Shown here one piece after another: positions 21,951 to 33,386 of a DNA stretch of 64,000 nucleotides (its first letter is position 1; each line of letters begins with the position of its first letter). A model generated the notes under the pieces. That model was not told the origin of the DNA, searched no databases, and saw nothing but the letters and a program-made list of their open reading frames with translations. A program made the translations under genes and the position numbers. The DNA comes from Diplodia intermedia (lineage: Eukaryota > Ascomycota > Dothideomycetes > Botryosphaeriales > Botryosphaeriaceae). The stretch is taken from contig JAKEKT010000028.1 in NCBI GenBank assembly GCA_021495925.1, positions 310,001-374,000 on the forward strand. Direction: 5' to 3'.

Positions 21951-22970
21951 CTAGATCCATGTGGTGCTGAGCGTCGGAGTGGGGGCCATCGGCCGTTTTG
22001 CGTATGTTGCCGTCATGAACGGTGCGATTTCTGCCAGGTAGTCGGAAGCGCAGAACTTCTGCAGCCCGCGCTCCACCATGTACCTCGCGTCTTCGTCCAT
22101 TTCGACATCGCGAATCACGCCCCCAAGCTCCTCGGCGACTTCGTTCAGCTGCTCCAGCTCGCGCCCGAAGGGGTGGTTCGACTCAACGCCGGCTCCGCTA
22201 CTGAACATATCCACGGATGAACGCTGCTCCTGATGTGAAGAGCTGCGGCCGTGGAGGCTGCTGGGAGGACCCATGCCCCGAATCGATCTCTTGCGCGCCA
22301 GAACTTCGTGCGCCTCCTTGCTGTGTGAGCGCGCCCGCTGCGGGATGTCGGGGATTTGTTCTTGAGCCCTGCGGCTGGCTTCCTGGGCTGCTCGAATGCT
22401 GTCAATTGACCTCTTGGTCTCCAGAGTGCGCTTTGAGGGGCCAGCGTCGAAAGATCTCTTCGAATCCAGGGAGCGCTTCGACTGCATGTTGTCCATCGAA
22501 CGCTTCGATTCCAGAGACCTGTAAGACTGGTCGCGAGACGAAGACTTGGAGTGCGAGCCCGAGTTGGAAGCAGATCGGGGGGTGTGGGACCTCTCGGGAG
22601 CAGCCTTCTTGGCGGAATCGAAAAATCCAGTCAAGTGATTGGTGTCGGGCGACGTGGGAAGAGAGTCCAAGGATGATGCATCTGTAGAGACACCACGAGA
22701 GCCACTGGACGTAGAGCTGCGATCCGATTCCTCCGAGTGCGAAGTTGAGTGGGATTCGGAGGAGACTTGGCGTGTTCCGGCAATATCGGGAGCGTTGTAG
22801 GACAGCATGTTCGTGGTAGAAATGAGATTCACCGGCCCAGAAATCTGGACGCGGTTGATGGCGGGGTTTGAGGCCTTCTTCATGCTGAATGCGCGGCTGG
22901 GGGCGGTCGCAACCTTCTCGGGCTTCTTCGCCCGGCGAGTGGTGAGCGAACGAGAGATGAAGTCCGCCAT
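21951..22970 (-). CDS. Ser-rich, largely disordered protein with SKRS repeats
   Basis: 339 residues, single exon, start MADFISRSLTTRRAKKP. A long Ser-rich middle contains tandem repeats of the form (S)KRS(L/M/F)D (SLESKRSMDNMQSKRSLDSK and following, about 22400-22520), which look like clustered basophilic-kinase sites (RxxS). The C-terminal third is more ordered: PFGRELEQLNEVAEELGGVI followed by an acidic, helical stretch and a hydrophobic patch (LAEIAPFM). It looks like a conserved fungal protein of unknown function; the conserved part is likely the C-terminal helix region. No membrane segment or signal peptide. Confidence 0.82.
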   Translation of the reverse strand: MADFISRSLTTRRAKKPEKVATAPSRAFSMKKASNPAINRVQISGPVNLISTTNMLSYNAPDIAGTRQVSSESHSTSHSEESDRSSTSSGSRGVSTDASSLDSLPTSPDTNHLTGFFDSAKKAAPERSHTPRSASNSGSHSKSSSRDQSYRSLESKRSMDNMQSKRSLDSKRSFDAGPSKRTLETKRSIDSIRAAQEASRRAQEQIPDIPQRARSHSKEAHEVLARKRSIRGMGPPSSLHGRSSSHQEQRSSVDMFSSGAGVESNHPFGRELEQLNEVAEELGGVIRDVEMDEDARYMVERGLQKFCASDYLAEIAPFMTATYAKRPMAPTPTLSTTWI

Positions 22971-25272
22971 GGTGATGAGAGCGGTAGGTCTTTCTGACGG
23001 CTGGCGTCACACGGCGGTGGAAGCGGAGCAGCCGGTCCTTGGAGCGAAGAAATCGGCCGAGATATGAAGCAGGCGGAAGTTGGGGCCGTGGTAGAGGTGC
23101 GGAACGCTAGTGGTGCAGTCAAGATTGTCACGAGCTGCGACGTTCCCTGGGTTGGGAGTGTGGACGGCAGAGGGGGAGTCAAGTGCGTCGTAGTGCGGGT
23201 CAGCTGTGCAACCGCGGCAAGGTCAGAAGGTGCGGTGGCAGTGGTTCCGGATTGGGAAATGGTCGGTTGTCCAGGGCTTCTGGCGAAGCGGTTTTTTCGT
23301 CGCGCGATCGTCCTGCGGTGAGACGCGGTAGTTTCTAGTGGTACGTTTCGCCGGCTCGCAGCGAAACAAGGGAAAGGTGGAAAGGCGGAAAGGAAGGTCG
23401 AAACGGCGAAGGCAATGAATGAGAGGGCGGGTGCCTGTCGTCTAAGGAGCGAAGCAACAGAGCACGGCCAGAGGGTTGACGAGAAGGACAGAAGCGCGAT
23501 GGCGCCGGGAGGGAGAGTGCAGAGAGATATGGGGGAGGAGGGAGGCTCGCGGCACGAGAAGCGCCGGGCAGGGCGGCCGAAGGTGAAAAGGCGAGGCAGA
23601 GCGGCCAATGATTCAGCGGGCGCGGCACAGGCGTGCGAGATCGCGCGGCGCACGCGTGCTCGTAATTGGGCCGGCTGGAGACGCGGCCCCTGCTGCTGCG
23701 TCGGAGGAGCGCCGCTTTGGGCTGAGAAACGACGCATGCGAAACAACCCGGGGCGCCCCAGTATAAACGTCCTCGTCTCAGCTATATGAAGCGCCCACGG
23801 CGGAGAGGGCGCGCCGCAGCACGCAGCGCACACGTTTCCCACCCTCCACTCCGCCGGCATGCTCGCGGCCGACGTCGCAGCCGCCTGGCGGAGGATCTGT
23901 TTGCACGGCTTCCCGCGATCGCTGCCGCCGTTGGGGAGGATCTTCGAGTGGGCAATGCATGCGGTCCTCGGCAGCCAGCCGCCGCGCTAGAGGGTGGGCC
24001 GTGAGCCTTTCTGATGCGCCGGGCGTGCAGGGCGCTGCCGCCGCGTGCTGGTTCGCAAGCGGTCCGCCGTTGACGTCGCAGAGCGAGCAGGACGCCTGGC
24101 CCGCGGGATCTGGGCCACTGGGCCAGGCACCGGCCAGAACTGCCGCTCACCCGGCATGGTTGGGCGGTACACTAGCAAAAAGAGCTTTTCTCGCGGCGAA
24201 CCCCCCCTCTCGACGGCCTGCAAGGACCAGCGTGCGGCCGGACCCTGACAATCATGGAACCGCACCACCGCGCTGGTCTGCCAGCACGCGGGCTTCTTTG
24301 GCCGCGACCGGCGCCGGCCTGCAGGGCCAGCTCACAGCAAAAGCACCAAGGAGCAGCTCATCAATATTGCCCCAATATCACAGCTTGCCGCGTGACTGCG
24401 GCACGCCGGACCGCACTGCTGCTCGGATTTGTCCGTCGGCTTGGCTCAACTTCCTGGTCGCCTTGCAGCGGACTGCCTTTTCGTCGCGCGCTTCCCGTTT
24501 CGGCCGGCCGCCCTTCTTCCCGCCCATTCTCGGCCAACCACGAATTCCTGCATGTCCAGCACGCCGCCAAATCGAGCACTGCAGTGCATGGCCACCGTCC
24601 AAAAACGGGCCTTGCAAAGCCGACGGCGTGTTTTTCACGATCATCATATCAAATCACGGCGTGAAGGTCTCTCGCTAATTCGCATGGCCGGCGCTTGGCT
24701 CCTTCCGTGATCGAGCGCACATTACTCGCCAGCCATGACCGGCAGGTGGAGGTGGTCGGTTCTGCAACACGTTCGAGGTTGCAGCACCACAGCAACTTGG
24801 ACGTTGGACTGATGCATGCTCAGGATGACATCGCTTCAACTACAGCCCCGGCTTCCGAAGCTTTCCTGGGGGTTTGGCTTTCAGCCTTGCGCTCCGCGGA
24901 CGCGACCACTAACGTTAATCCGCCCACTTGAAACCGCCCACAAAGCCATCCGCTCCCTATAGTCCCCTTAATGGTATATTTCGCCGATGAAACGCACCGG
25001 CTCCAGAAATCCCGCCGCTCAGAGTCAACTCTTCGCGAGACATGCTTTCCCTAGTGGAGAATCGCCTTGCCTTGCTCCGAAATGCTCGGGTTGCTCCCGA
25101 TCTGGCCTCCTCCCAGGGGCAACGTGACGGATCGAATGCCGATTACGCCGCGGTGCTCGGTCACGGTAACCTGCGACCTTTTCTTTTGGATCGCTGCTGC
25201 GATCGCCGCCATCACGAGCGACCCTCCGCGGCGAGGTGCTTCGTCATGGCCACCTCGGCTTGATGTACCGTC
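22971..25272. other. Long gene-poor region
   Basis: 2.3 kb between the start of the Ser-rich gene and the 3' end of PWP1. Frames up to 326 codons exist on both strands, but their products are Arg/Ala/Pro/Ser-rich without motifs and overlap one another in antisense, as expected by chance in GC-rich DNA. The part up to about 23780 should hold the promoter of the Ser-rich gene. A small or lineage-specific gene, or a non-coding RNA, in 23800-25200 cannot be excluded. Confidence 0.45.
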
Positions 25273-26986
25273 TTACTCCTCATCCATCGATTCCCAACCA
25301 TCCGGTCCCGCGTCGCTGTCCTTGCCGTCCTCATCCTCATCACTATCAGATTCGCTGTCCGACTCTTGAACACCAACGAGCCTCTCCTTGACTTCGCCCT
25401 CCACCGGCGCCACTCTATGGGCAAAGGCGCGCCGCACTGCCGCGTTGGTGGATGTGTCCCAGATCTGAACGGAGCCTTTGCTGCCTGCCACGGCCAGTCT
25501 GAAACCGACTTCCTTGTCGGGCGCAAATGACGTAGAGAATACTTTGCCGACGCCGAGGTTCCTCGACACAACCATGCTCGGCCCACTGGGCTGGACATTC
25601 CACAGCTTGACTTCCTTGTCTGTCGAGCCCGTAGCGATGAAGCCGGGTATCACGGGATTAATGTCGAAGGACGAGACAGACTCGTCGTGTGCCTGAAGGG
25701 TCCAGATTGGCTTTGTCTGCGACGGATCTGAGGGAGCAAGGCGAGCGTCGTGGTAGTGGATGACGCCATTTTCAGTCGATACCTACGGCGATCAGTGAAA
25801 TTCCTAAATCTGTGACAGCAAGACTCACGTAGAAAAAGTTAGGATCATGGGGGTCCCATCTGACTTGTTCCACGTCGCTTTCCACACCCCATCTTGGGAC
25901 CTTGGCGTCCGGCGCCCGCATATCCGCGGCGACGACGGTCCTGTCGTAACTACCACTCAAGAGCACAGTCGTCTCCGCCGGGTGCCACGCAAGGGAACAA
26001 ACTTTATCTGTGTGGTACGTGTACGACTTGGCACACTTGGTTGTGTTCAGATCCCAAAGCTTAACCGTCTTATCCGCGGATGACGAAGCGAGCAGGTTGC
26101 GGTGGGTGCGATTGGCAGCCAGCGAAAGCACGGCATCAACGTGGTAGTCGTCGTTGGCCTTCTTGGCCTTCTTCTTCTTCTTTTTCTTGGGTTTCTCGCC
26201 GTTAGGCATGTCTTCGGCACCCTGGCCAAGGATGGCATTTGGGTACATGCAATCCACGATGTCAAGATCCCAGATCTCGATATCCGGATCCATGGTACCC
26301 ACAGCGACGAAGTTACCCCTCGAGTTCTCCTCGATCGGGCCCTTACCGACTGGTGTATTCAACCATTCGACCGTGAGGGGAATGGCTGGCAGCATAACAT
26401 CGTGGTGCACGTAAAGGTTGTCTGCCTCGTCCTCGTACACGTACACTTCGAGATGTGCCATCTCGTCCTCTATCCTGGCCGCCAGTACAAGGTTGTCGCT
26501 GTCAAGGATTTGCAGATCCTCTCTTTCGACGTCGTCATCAACATTGTCGGGCATGGTGATGTATGGGTCGTCGTCGTTGTTCTCGTGGTAGACCAGAGAC
26601 TTGACATTGCCGAAGATTCCAAGAGGCTCGCCGTCTTTATCCACGGCACCCTCATCGTTGTCGTAGTTGTCAAGGTCGTACTCTTTCAGATCGTCGTCAA
26701 TTTCGCTTTAGATACTGAGTTAGCAACGCATTTGACGGGGGCTCCCGAGGTGAGCATACATGTCATCCTTTGCGGATGCGATGGCGGCAGCATTCGACTT
26801 GGGCTCCTCGTCTTCGTCGCTCTGGTCGCCGTTCTTGGCCGCGTCCAGGTCCTCTTTCGCATCGTCCAGCTGCAGACGAGCAAGCTGCGAAATGCGCTCG
26901 AATTCGTCCTCATCGAAGAGGTACTTCTGCGGGAAGGGCGCCGCAAAGCCGCGCGGCACCCATGTGGTTGCCGTGATCATAGACAT
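25273..26986 (-). CDS. PWP1: WD40 protein PWP1 (periodic tryptophan protein 1)
   Basis: Nucleolar WD40 protein needed for ribosome biogenesis (25S/5.8S rRNA processing). Start MSMITATTWVPRGFAAPFPQ is a family hallmark. An acidic region (KEYDLDNYDNDEG, then DNVDDDVEREDLQILDSDN) precedes a WD40 propeller with clear repeats (VGTMDPDIEIWDLD; LASSSADKTVKLWDL; LLSGSYDRTVVAADMR; IATGSTDKEVKLWNV; VAGSKGSVQIWDTST). A Lys run (about 26167-26200) sits in a loop between repeats. The C-terminus is very acidic, rich in Ser, Asp and Glu. Intron 1 (about 26703-26757) joins DDI to EIDDDLKEYD; a second (about 25783-25829) joins PNFFYV to STENGVIHYHDARL. It shares a short divergent promoter with PRP16. Confidence 0.94.
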
Positions 26987-27224
26987 GTCGAAAGCGTCGT
27001 GGAGAGGGAGCGAGGAGCGTACCGCCAACTTTTTTGCTCGTCGCGAACCGGGCGTCCAAAAAAGTTGCGAGCGGGCGCGTTCGGGCGATTTCTTTTCCGC
27101 AGTCTTGGCAGCGCTTTCTCCGCCTAAACCTCCGCGGCGGCCATCCAACCTCCCCCGAGCTCCTCGCACCAACCCACCACACCCGCTCCGTTGCCAACTT
27201 CGTCCCCCGACGATTTGATTCGAC
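26987..27224. promoter_or_regulatory. Compact bidirectional promoter, PWP1 / PRP16
   Basis: Only 238 bp separate the two divergent start codons, so both promoters and both leaders must overlap here. The region is GC-rich and I see no TATA box. Confidence 0.75.
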
Positions 27225-30188
27225 ATGGAGGACGACTACCACATTGCGCCCAAGAGGCGCAGACTAGACTCCTACCAACCACGTCCCTCAACCGATCGCC
27301 CCTCACGACCACACCAGACACCGCGTTTCCACGATTCCTCACGTGCGCAAACGCCGCGGGACCACAATGCCGGCTCCACCCCCCGCCAGCGGGAGTTCGA
27401 TGGACCTGAGCCTCAAATTGACGAAGAAGCTGCCATGGCCTTGGATCGGGACTGGTACGGCGGTGAGGAATACGGCGGCCACAGCCTTGGGGACGATACG
27501 CACAATCCTTTTGGGGAGGACAGCACGTGGCTGGATCAGCAACGTGAAGCCGCAATGGCGGAAAAGAAAACCAGCAAGCGTCTGAACGCGCGTCAAGTTC
27601 AAAAGCAGAAAGATGTGGATGCGTGGGAGACGAACCGGATGCTCACCTCGGGAGTGGCTCAGCGGCGCGACTTCAGCGGCGATTTCGAAGATGACGACGA
27701 GGGAACTCGCATTCACTTGTTAGTCCACGATCTCAAACCTCCCTTCCTAGACGGACGGACGGTCTTTACGAAGCAGCTGGAGCCCGTGTCGGCGGTAAAG
27801 GATCCGCAGAGCGACATGGCGGTCTTCAGTCGCAAGGGAAGCAAGGTCGTGCGCGAGAGAAGACAGCGGAGAGAGAGGCAACAACAAGCCAAGGAATCCA
27901 CCAACATGGCCGGCACTGCGCTAGGGAACATTATGGGCGTGAAAGAGGACGACGGTGACAGTGCGGCGCCGGCCGCTCCAGGCCAACCAGAAGAACCGGA
28001 GAAGAAGGGCGGCAGCCAGTTTGCCGAACATCTTAGGAAGAGCGAGGGTCAAAGTGCTTTCAGCAAAAGCAAAACGCTCCGCGAGCAGCGGGAGTATCTT
28101 CCCGCTTTCGCTGTTCGAGAGGAGCTTCTGCGGGTAATCCGGGATAACCAAGTCATCATCGTTGTGGGGCAGACAGGTTCCGGTAAGACGACGCAGTTGA
28201 CGCAGTTTCTTCATGAAGACGGTTACGGCAACTTTGGCATGATTGGGTGCACTCAGCCAAGACGTGTGGCAGCGATGAGTGTGGCCAAGCGTGTCAGCGA
28301 AGAGATGGAAGTCAAACTCGGTGGTCTCGTTGGATACGCTATTCGTTTCGAGGACTGCACCAGCAATGACACGGTGATCAAGTACATGACTGATGGAGTG
28401 TTGCTGCGAGAGTCTCTGGTTCAGCCCGATCTCGACAAGTACTCCGTCATCATCATGGATGAAGCTCACGAGCGAGCCCTGAACACGGACGTTCTCATGG
28501 GCCTTATCAAGAAGGTGCTCGCCCGGCGCAAGGACCTGAAGCTAATTGTCACATCTGCCACTATGAACGCGGAGCGATTCTCCCGTTTCTACGGCGGTGC
28601 GCCGGAATTTTTCATTCCTGGTAGGACGTTCCCTGTCGACATTCAATTTTCCCGCTCTCCTTGCGAAGACTATGTCGACAGTGCTGTGCGGCAGGTTCTA
28701 GCGATCCACGTCTCGCAAGGTCCTGGCGACATCCTGGTCTTTATGACGGGCCAGGAAGATATCGAGTGCACCTGTGAGCTTGTTGACGAGAGATTGCACC
28801 AGCTTGTTGATCCTCCTAAACTCAGTATCCTGCCAATCTACAGTCAGATGCCAGCGGACCTGCAAGCGAAAATCTTCGAGAAAGCTGCGCCTGGTGTTCG
28901 AAAGGTCATTGTTGCCACCAACATTGCTGAAACCAGTCTGACGGTTGATGGTATAATGTACGTGGTCGATTCTGGGTTTTCGAAGTTGAAGGTCTACAAC
29001 CCTCGCATGGGTATGGACACGCTTCAGATTACCCCTATATCACAGGCAAACGCGTCTCAGAGGGCAGGTCGAGCCGGAAGAACCGGGCCAGGGAAGTGCT
29101 TCCACCTCTATACCGAGAGGGCATTCAAAGAGGAGTTCTACATGCAGACCATTCCAGAAATCCAGAGGACGAATTTGGCGAACACGGTCCTTTTGCTCAA
29201 ATCGCTCGGCGTCAAGGATCTCCTCGATTTCGACTTCATGGACCCACCCCCGCAGGAAACCATCTCAACTTCACTTTTCGACCTTTGGGCGCTCGGGGCG
29301 CTCGACAACCTGGGCGAATTAACATCGCTCGGCAGGACTATGACGGCTTTCCCCATGGACCCTCCACTTGCAAAGCTTATCATCACGTCTCACGAATACG
29401 GCTGCAGCGAGGAGATGCTCACGATTGTGTCGATGTTGTCGGTGCCGAATGTCTTCTACCGCCCGAAGGAACGCTTGGAGGAAGCGGACGCGGCGCGCGA
29501 GAAATTCTGCGTGCCCGAGTCGGATCACCTTACGGTTCTCCACGTGTACACCCAGTGGAAGGCCAACCGGCACTCGGATGGCTGGTGCATCAAACACTTC
29601 CTGCACCCCAAAGCGTTGCGGCGAGCCAAGGAGATTCGAGAGCAGCTGGAAGACATCATCAAGCAGCAAAAGCTGACACTGACCAGCTGCGGGACTGACT
29701 GGGATGTTATTCGCAAGTGCATCTGCTCCGGGTACTACCATCAAGCGGCGCAGGTGAAGGGCATTGGAGAGTACATCAACCTGCGGACGAGCGTAACCGT
29801 GCAGCTTCATCCGACGAGCGCGCTCCATGGACTTGGCATCCTTCCCGACTATGTCGTGTACCACGAACTGATTCTGACTTCCAAGGAATACATGTCGTAC
29901 GTCACGGCGGTTGACCCGCATTGGCTTGCCGACCTCGGCGGGGTTTTTTACTCAGTGAAGGAGAAGGGCTACTCGGCTCGCGACAAGCGCGTCACGGAGA
30001 TCGAGTTCAACAAAAAGGCCGAGCTGGAGGCCAAGATGGCGGAGGACAAGGAAAGGGAGGCGAAGAGGGTTGCCAACGAGCAGCAGGCGAAGACGGCTGT
30101 CAGGCGGCCGGTGACTGCGGTGCGGAGGATCGCGACGCAGGGCGCGGTACGGAGACCGACGACCCCGCGATCAGGGCGTGGGTTCTAA
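27225..30188 (+). CDS. PRP16: Pre-mRNA splicing DEAH-box ATPase PRP16 (DHX38)
   Basis: DEAH/RHA helicase that remodels the spliceosome after the first catalytic step. Single exon, 987 residues. The N-terminal third is charged and disordered but carries the Prp16-specific block LVHDLKPPFLDGRTVFTKQ and ALGNIMGV. The helicase core follows: motif I GQTGSGKTT (about residue 315), motif Ia TQPRRVAA, motif II DEAH (about 411), motif III SATM, motif V TNIAETSLTVDG, motif VI QRAGRAGR (about 611). Then the winged-helix/ratchet region and OB fold (VYHELILTSKEYMSYVTAVDPHW, cited by position about 29855-29925) and a basic tail. The length is close to human and fission-yeast homologues. It has no intron. 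Confidence 0.95.
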   Translation: MEDDYHIAPKRRRLDSYQPRPSTDRPSRPHQTPRFHDSSRAQTPRDHNAGSTPRQREFDGPEPQIDEEAAMALDRDWYGGEEYGGHSLGDDTHNPFGEDSTWLDQQREAAMAEKKTSKRLNARQVQKQKDVDAWETNRMLTSGVAQRRDFSGDFEDDDEGTRIHLLVHDLKPPFLDGRTVFTKQLEPVSAVKDPQSDMAVFSRKGSKVVRERRQRRERQQQAKESTNMAGTALGNIMGVKEDDGDSAAPAAPGQPEEPEKKGGSQFAEHLRKSEGQSAFSKSKTLREQREYLPAFAVREELLRVIRDNQVIIVVGQTGSGKTTQLTQFLHEDGYGNFGMIGCTQPRRVAAMSVAKRVSEEMEVKLGGLVGYAIRFEDCTSNDTVIKYMTDGVLLRESLVQPDLDKYSVIIMDEAHERALNTDVLMGLIKKVLARRKDLKLIVTSATMNAERFSRFYGGAPEFFIPGRTFPVDIQFSRSPCEDYVDSAVRQVLAIHVSQGPGDILVFMTGQEDIECTCELVDERLHQLVDPPKLSILPIYSQMPADLQAKIFEKAAPGVRKVIVATNIAETSLTVDGIMYVVDSGFSKLKVYNPRMGMDTLQITPISQANASQRAGRAGRTGPGKCFHLYTERAFKEEFYMQTIPEIQRTNLANTVLLLKSLGVKDLLDFDFMDPPPQETISTSLFDLWALGALDNLGELTSLGRTMTAFPMDPPLAKLIITSHEYGCSEEMLTIVSMLSVPNVFYRPKERLEEADAAREKFCVPESDHLTVLHVYTQWKANRHSDGWCIKHFLHPKALRRAKEIREQLEDIIKQQKLTLTSCGTDWDVIRKCICSGYYHQAAQVKGIGEYINLRTSVTVQLHPTSALHGLGILPDYVVYHELILTSKEYMSYVTAVDPHWLADLGGVFYSVKEKGYSARDKRVTEIEFNKKAELEAKMAEDKEREAKRVANEQQAKTAVRRPVTAVRRIATQGAVRRPTTPRSGRGF

Positions 30189-30545
30189 GGAGCAGTAGAT
30201 AGCCAGGATACCCCCAATCGAAGCCGTCTGCGGTGCCTTTGCTTGATCTACGACGAGCTGACGCTGGGCCGCTGCGGAGGCCCCGGCTCCCCGGGGCACG
30301 GGGTCCGACGTCGCTCGGGTCAGGCAACATGCAGCACCACATTTCATGCGGGCTTCCCCATAGGGTCTAGCCGCACGTGGCGGCCTGGGCCCTGGGCCCA
30401 ATGCGTGCTGGGAGCGGCCGGGCATCGCGAAGTGTTGAGCGGAGCCGGAGCGGCAGCTGCGTGACGGAATCTCACCCGCTCCGGCGCGCATAGAGGCGCC
30501 GCGTCCCCCAGCCCGCAGCCTCAACACCTCGAACCCGCAACTGCG
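30189..30545. other. Intergenic region between PRP16 and PP2C gene
   Basis: 357 bp between two plus-strand genes: 3' UTR of PRP16 and GC-rich promoter of the phosphatase. No gene seen. Confidence 0.55.
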
Positions 30546-31869
30546 ATGCCGACCTGGAGCTGGAGACTGTCGTACCGCGCCGCCCAGCAGACCCACCAGC
30601 TTCTCCGCCGACTCCCCTCGCCCGCCAAACCGCCGTCCGCCGCCGCCCTCGCCGGCCCGCTGCCATGGCTGCCGCCCCGCGCCAGAGCCCACACCGCGGC
30701 GCGCGAGCCCAAGACGGGCTCGGGTACGACGACGCCGGTGCCCGATGAGGCGGCTGCAGTGCGCGCGCGCTCCAAGGCGGCCTTCTACTTCGAGGCCGGG
30801 TACGCGCTGTATGCGAAGCGCCCGTCGCGCCCGTTCCCGCCGCCCTTCCTGTCCTACCCGTCCGGCTCCTTCTCCGACCCGCTGAGCACGCACAACCGCA
30901 GCCGCGACCGCCGCAGCTTCGTCAATGGCGAGATGATCCGCGGCATCACCAACGGCGACGACGCGGTGCTGGTCAGCGACAACTTCATCGGCGCCAACGA
31001 CGGCGTGGGAGCTTGGGCCGCGCGCGAGAGGGGCCATGCTGCGTAAGCAGAGCTCATGACCTCCGCAGGGAAAAGCTAACTGTGTGTGAACCGCCCAGGC
31101 TGTGGTCGCGGCTCATCCTACACTTCTGGGCGCTCGAGGCCGAGAGGGACGCGTACGGCGGCGCCAAGGAGCCCAACCCGGTCGAGTACCTGCACAGCGC
31201 CTTCGAGCAGACCAAGCTGGCCACCTCGGACCCCAACGAGTGGTTCGGCACCACGACCGCCTGCAGCGCCCTGCTCGGCTCCGACCCCGGCGACTCGCCC
31301 CAGCCCGTGCTGTACGTGACCCAGCTCGGCGACTCGCAGGTGCTCGTGCTACGCCCGCGCGACCGCGAGATCGTGTACAAGACGACCGAGCAGTGGCACT
31401 GGTTCGACTGCCCGCGCCAGCTCGGCACCAACAGCCCCGACACGCCGCGCGAGAACGCCGTCATGGACCGCGTGCAGATCGAGGAGGACGACGTGGTGCT
31501 TGCCATGTCAGACGGCGTCGTCGACAACCTGTGGGAGCACGAAGTGTTGGAAAATGTGGTCGATAGCATGCACAAATGGGAGAACGGCGAGGCCGAGTTC
31601 TGGGACGGACACGACCAGAACGAGAAGTCGCCCGCCGACGGCATGCAGTACGTTGCGCAAGAGCTGGTGAAAGCTGCCCGCACCATTGCGGAGGACCCCT
31701 TTGCCGAGAGCCCTTACATGGAGAAAGCCGTTGACGAGGGACTCTCCATCGAAGGAGGTTAGTGGAGCTGGAACACTGCTCTGATTTGGAACTGGCTAAT
31801 ACCTCTGTCGCAGGCAAACTGGATGATATCAGCGTTGTTGCGGCTATATGCAAGCGCAGAGAGTCTTGA
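30546..31869 (+). CDS. PTC7: PP2C-family protein phosphatase, PTC7 type (mitochondrial)
   Basis: Metal-dependent Ser/Thr phosphatase; the yeast PTC7 family acts in mitochondria, for example on coenzyme Q biosynthesis. The N-terminus MPTWSWRLSYRAAQQTHQLL is basic and without acidic residues for about 50 residues, as in a presequence. PP2C motifs: NGDDAVLVSDNFIGANDGVG (metal-binding Asp, DGVG as in PTC7), TTACSALLG, LYVTQLGDSQVLVLR, VLAMSDGVVDNL, and LDDISVVAAI at the end. Intron 1 (about 31044-31099) splits the Ala codon before LWSRLILHFW; intron 2 (about 31758-31813) splits the Gly codon before KLDDISVV; stop TGA at 31869. About 400 residues. Confidence 0.93.
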
Positions 31870-33386
31870 AGACGCTGGAAAACGGCATCTCGCAATCTTC
31901 ATTCGCGAACTAGCCCTGGCACCTCGGTCTGCCCAAGTCCCGCGCCTTGAGAATCCTCCACTTGGAAGCGAATCATCAAGGTGTCGAAAGCCACGTTGAG
32001 CAAGTCTTTGTGGAATAACCTTCGGGCAACCCGTCACTGGAGAGGACGGATCTTTCGTCCCATTCGCATTCCCTCAACTGGGATCTCAGGACCGGGATAG
32101 AAGGGCAAGCTGCAGCACGCCGAATAATTTTCACTGTTGCTATTGATGGCTTCTTGTGTGTAAACATGGTCTATATCCCAAGCGTTGTGGATATCTCGTT
32201 TCGAGAAGCTTGGCATAGATGGGTTCCTTTTGTCAAGGCAAACAGAAAGGCTGGTTTCCTATTCGTTCTCCTGGGCGCACGGTCAGTTGTTGTATGCTCC
32301 TGTGCCATTTTGTTGAGCGGGAACCGGTCCGGGCGCTTAGGCTGCGAATGACACGTGCTGTGTGGAACCAACGTATGATGTATGGGGAGAGGATGACTCG
32401 GCGCTGTATGCAGCGTAGTAGGGTCGGGAGAAGATCGCCATTCATCGTTGCGGGATGCGCGCGGCACCCGTGCAGGGCATAAAGGTGTGATGAAACCAGT
32501 TATGCGAGCGCAGCTCGGTTCGACCATTCCTTTGGGTCTGCTGCTCTCTGTTCTTTTCAGCGAAGCAATAACCGCCTGCTGATTGTTTCCTTTTAATCTG
32601 GCAATTGAAAGCCATATTGTGCTTTAATTCTGATTGCGTATAACAAGGATGATAACCCGATTTGTATTAATTTTCAACGGTCTTTTGTACCTGTCTTGAC
32701 CTCCAGCGCTGCCAACGGAAATTTTTACACTATGAAACGTTCATGTCGATCTTATCCACGTTCGATAGCTTTTGCATGTCTTTTTACGAGTTTCAACTGG
32801 ACAAGACTGAGGCATCATGGATCCCGGACGATCAGTGCGGCACGGCGCAAGCGCCCGCTGTGCCACATCAAGGAGGCAGCCTCCTAATATATACAAATCA
32901 TTTGTTCTCATATGTTGTGTTCTGTGTTTATACAAGCATTCCGTATCTTAATTCCCTTCCCTCAGTGCTGCTGCGATCATGCAATCGCTTTGTTCATTCT
33001 TGTCGTCCCTGTGGGTGGCTTTCAGCCTTCCCTTCTCCAATCGAGACCCGTCATTGGTTCCGCGATGGGGCGGACAGGCATGTTCTCCTCCAGACAGGAC
33101 GACAGCAGGAAAGACGGTGGAAGCAAAGGAAGATGTACACAGTCGTCCTGTGCCCAAGTGCGGAATAGAAGGCACTAACCCTTCTATCTAGCGATCCAAC
33201 GACCCGGCTCTTCCGACTTCCTTACCCTCGGGCCAGAAACAACTACCGTGTGCTTACTGCCGCTCCCTTACTCTCTCCTCTCTCACATCTCCCACTGGTC
33301 ACGCCTTCCATCCTACCTGGTCCGACATTCGAGCGTCAGCCAAAAGTCGCGGTGACGGTGGCGATGGTTGCCAGCTCTGCGCCTTT
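31870..33386. other. Intergenic region, no gene seen
   Basis: 1.5 kb between two plus-strand genes, with lower GC than its surroundings at 32530-32960. Only short unsupported frames. An upstream exon of the HET gene could lie in its right part. Confidence 0.45.

Noticed and set aside
22880..24678. Frames of 239-326 codons in the gap before PWP1
   Set aside because: Arg/Ala/Pro/Ser-rich, overlapping on opposite strands, no conserved motif or splice pattern.
26102..27127. 341-codon plus-strand frame across PWP1
   Set aside because: Antisense to the WD40 repeats of PWP1; Val/Leu-rich because it mirrors acidic and Lys-rich codons.
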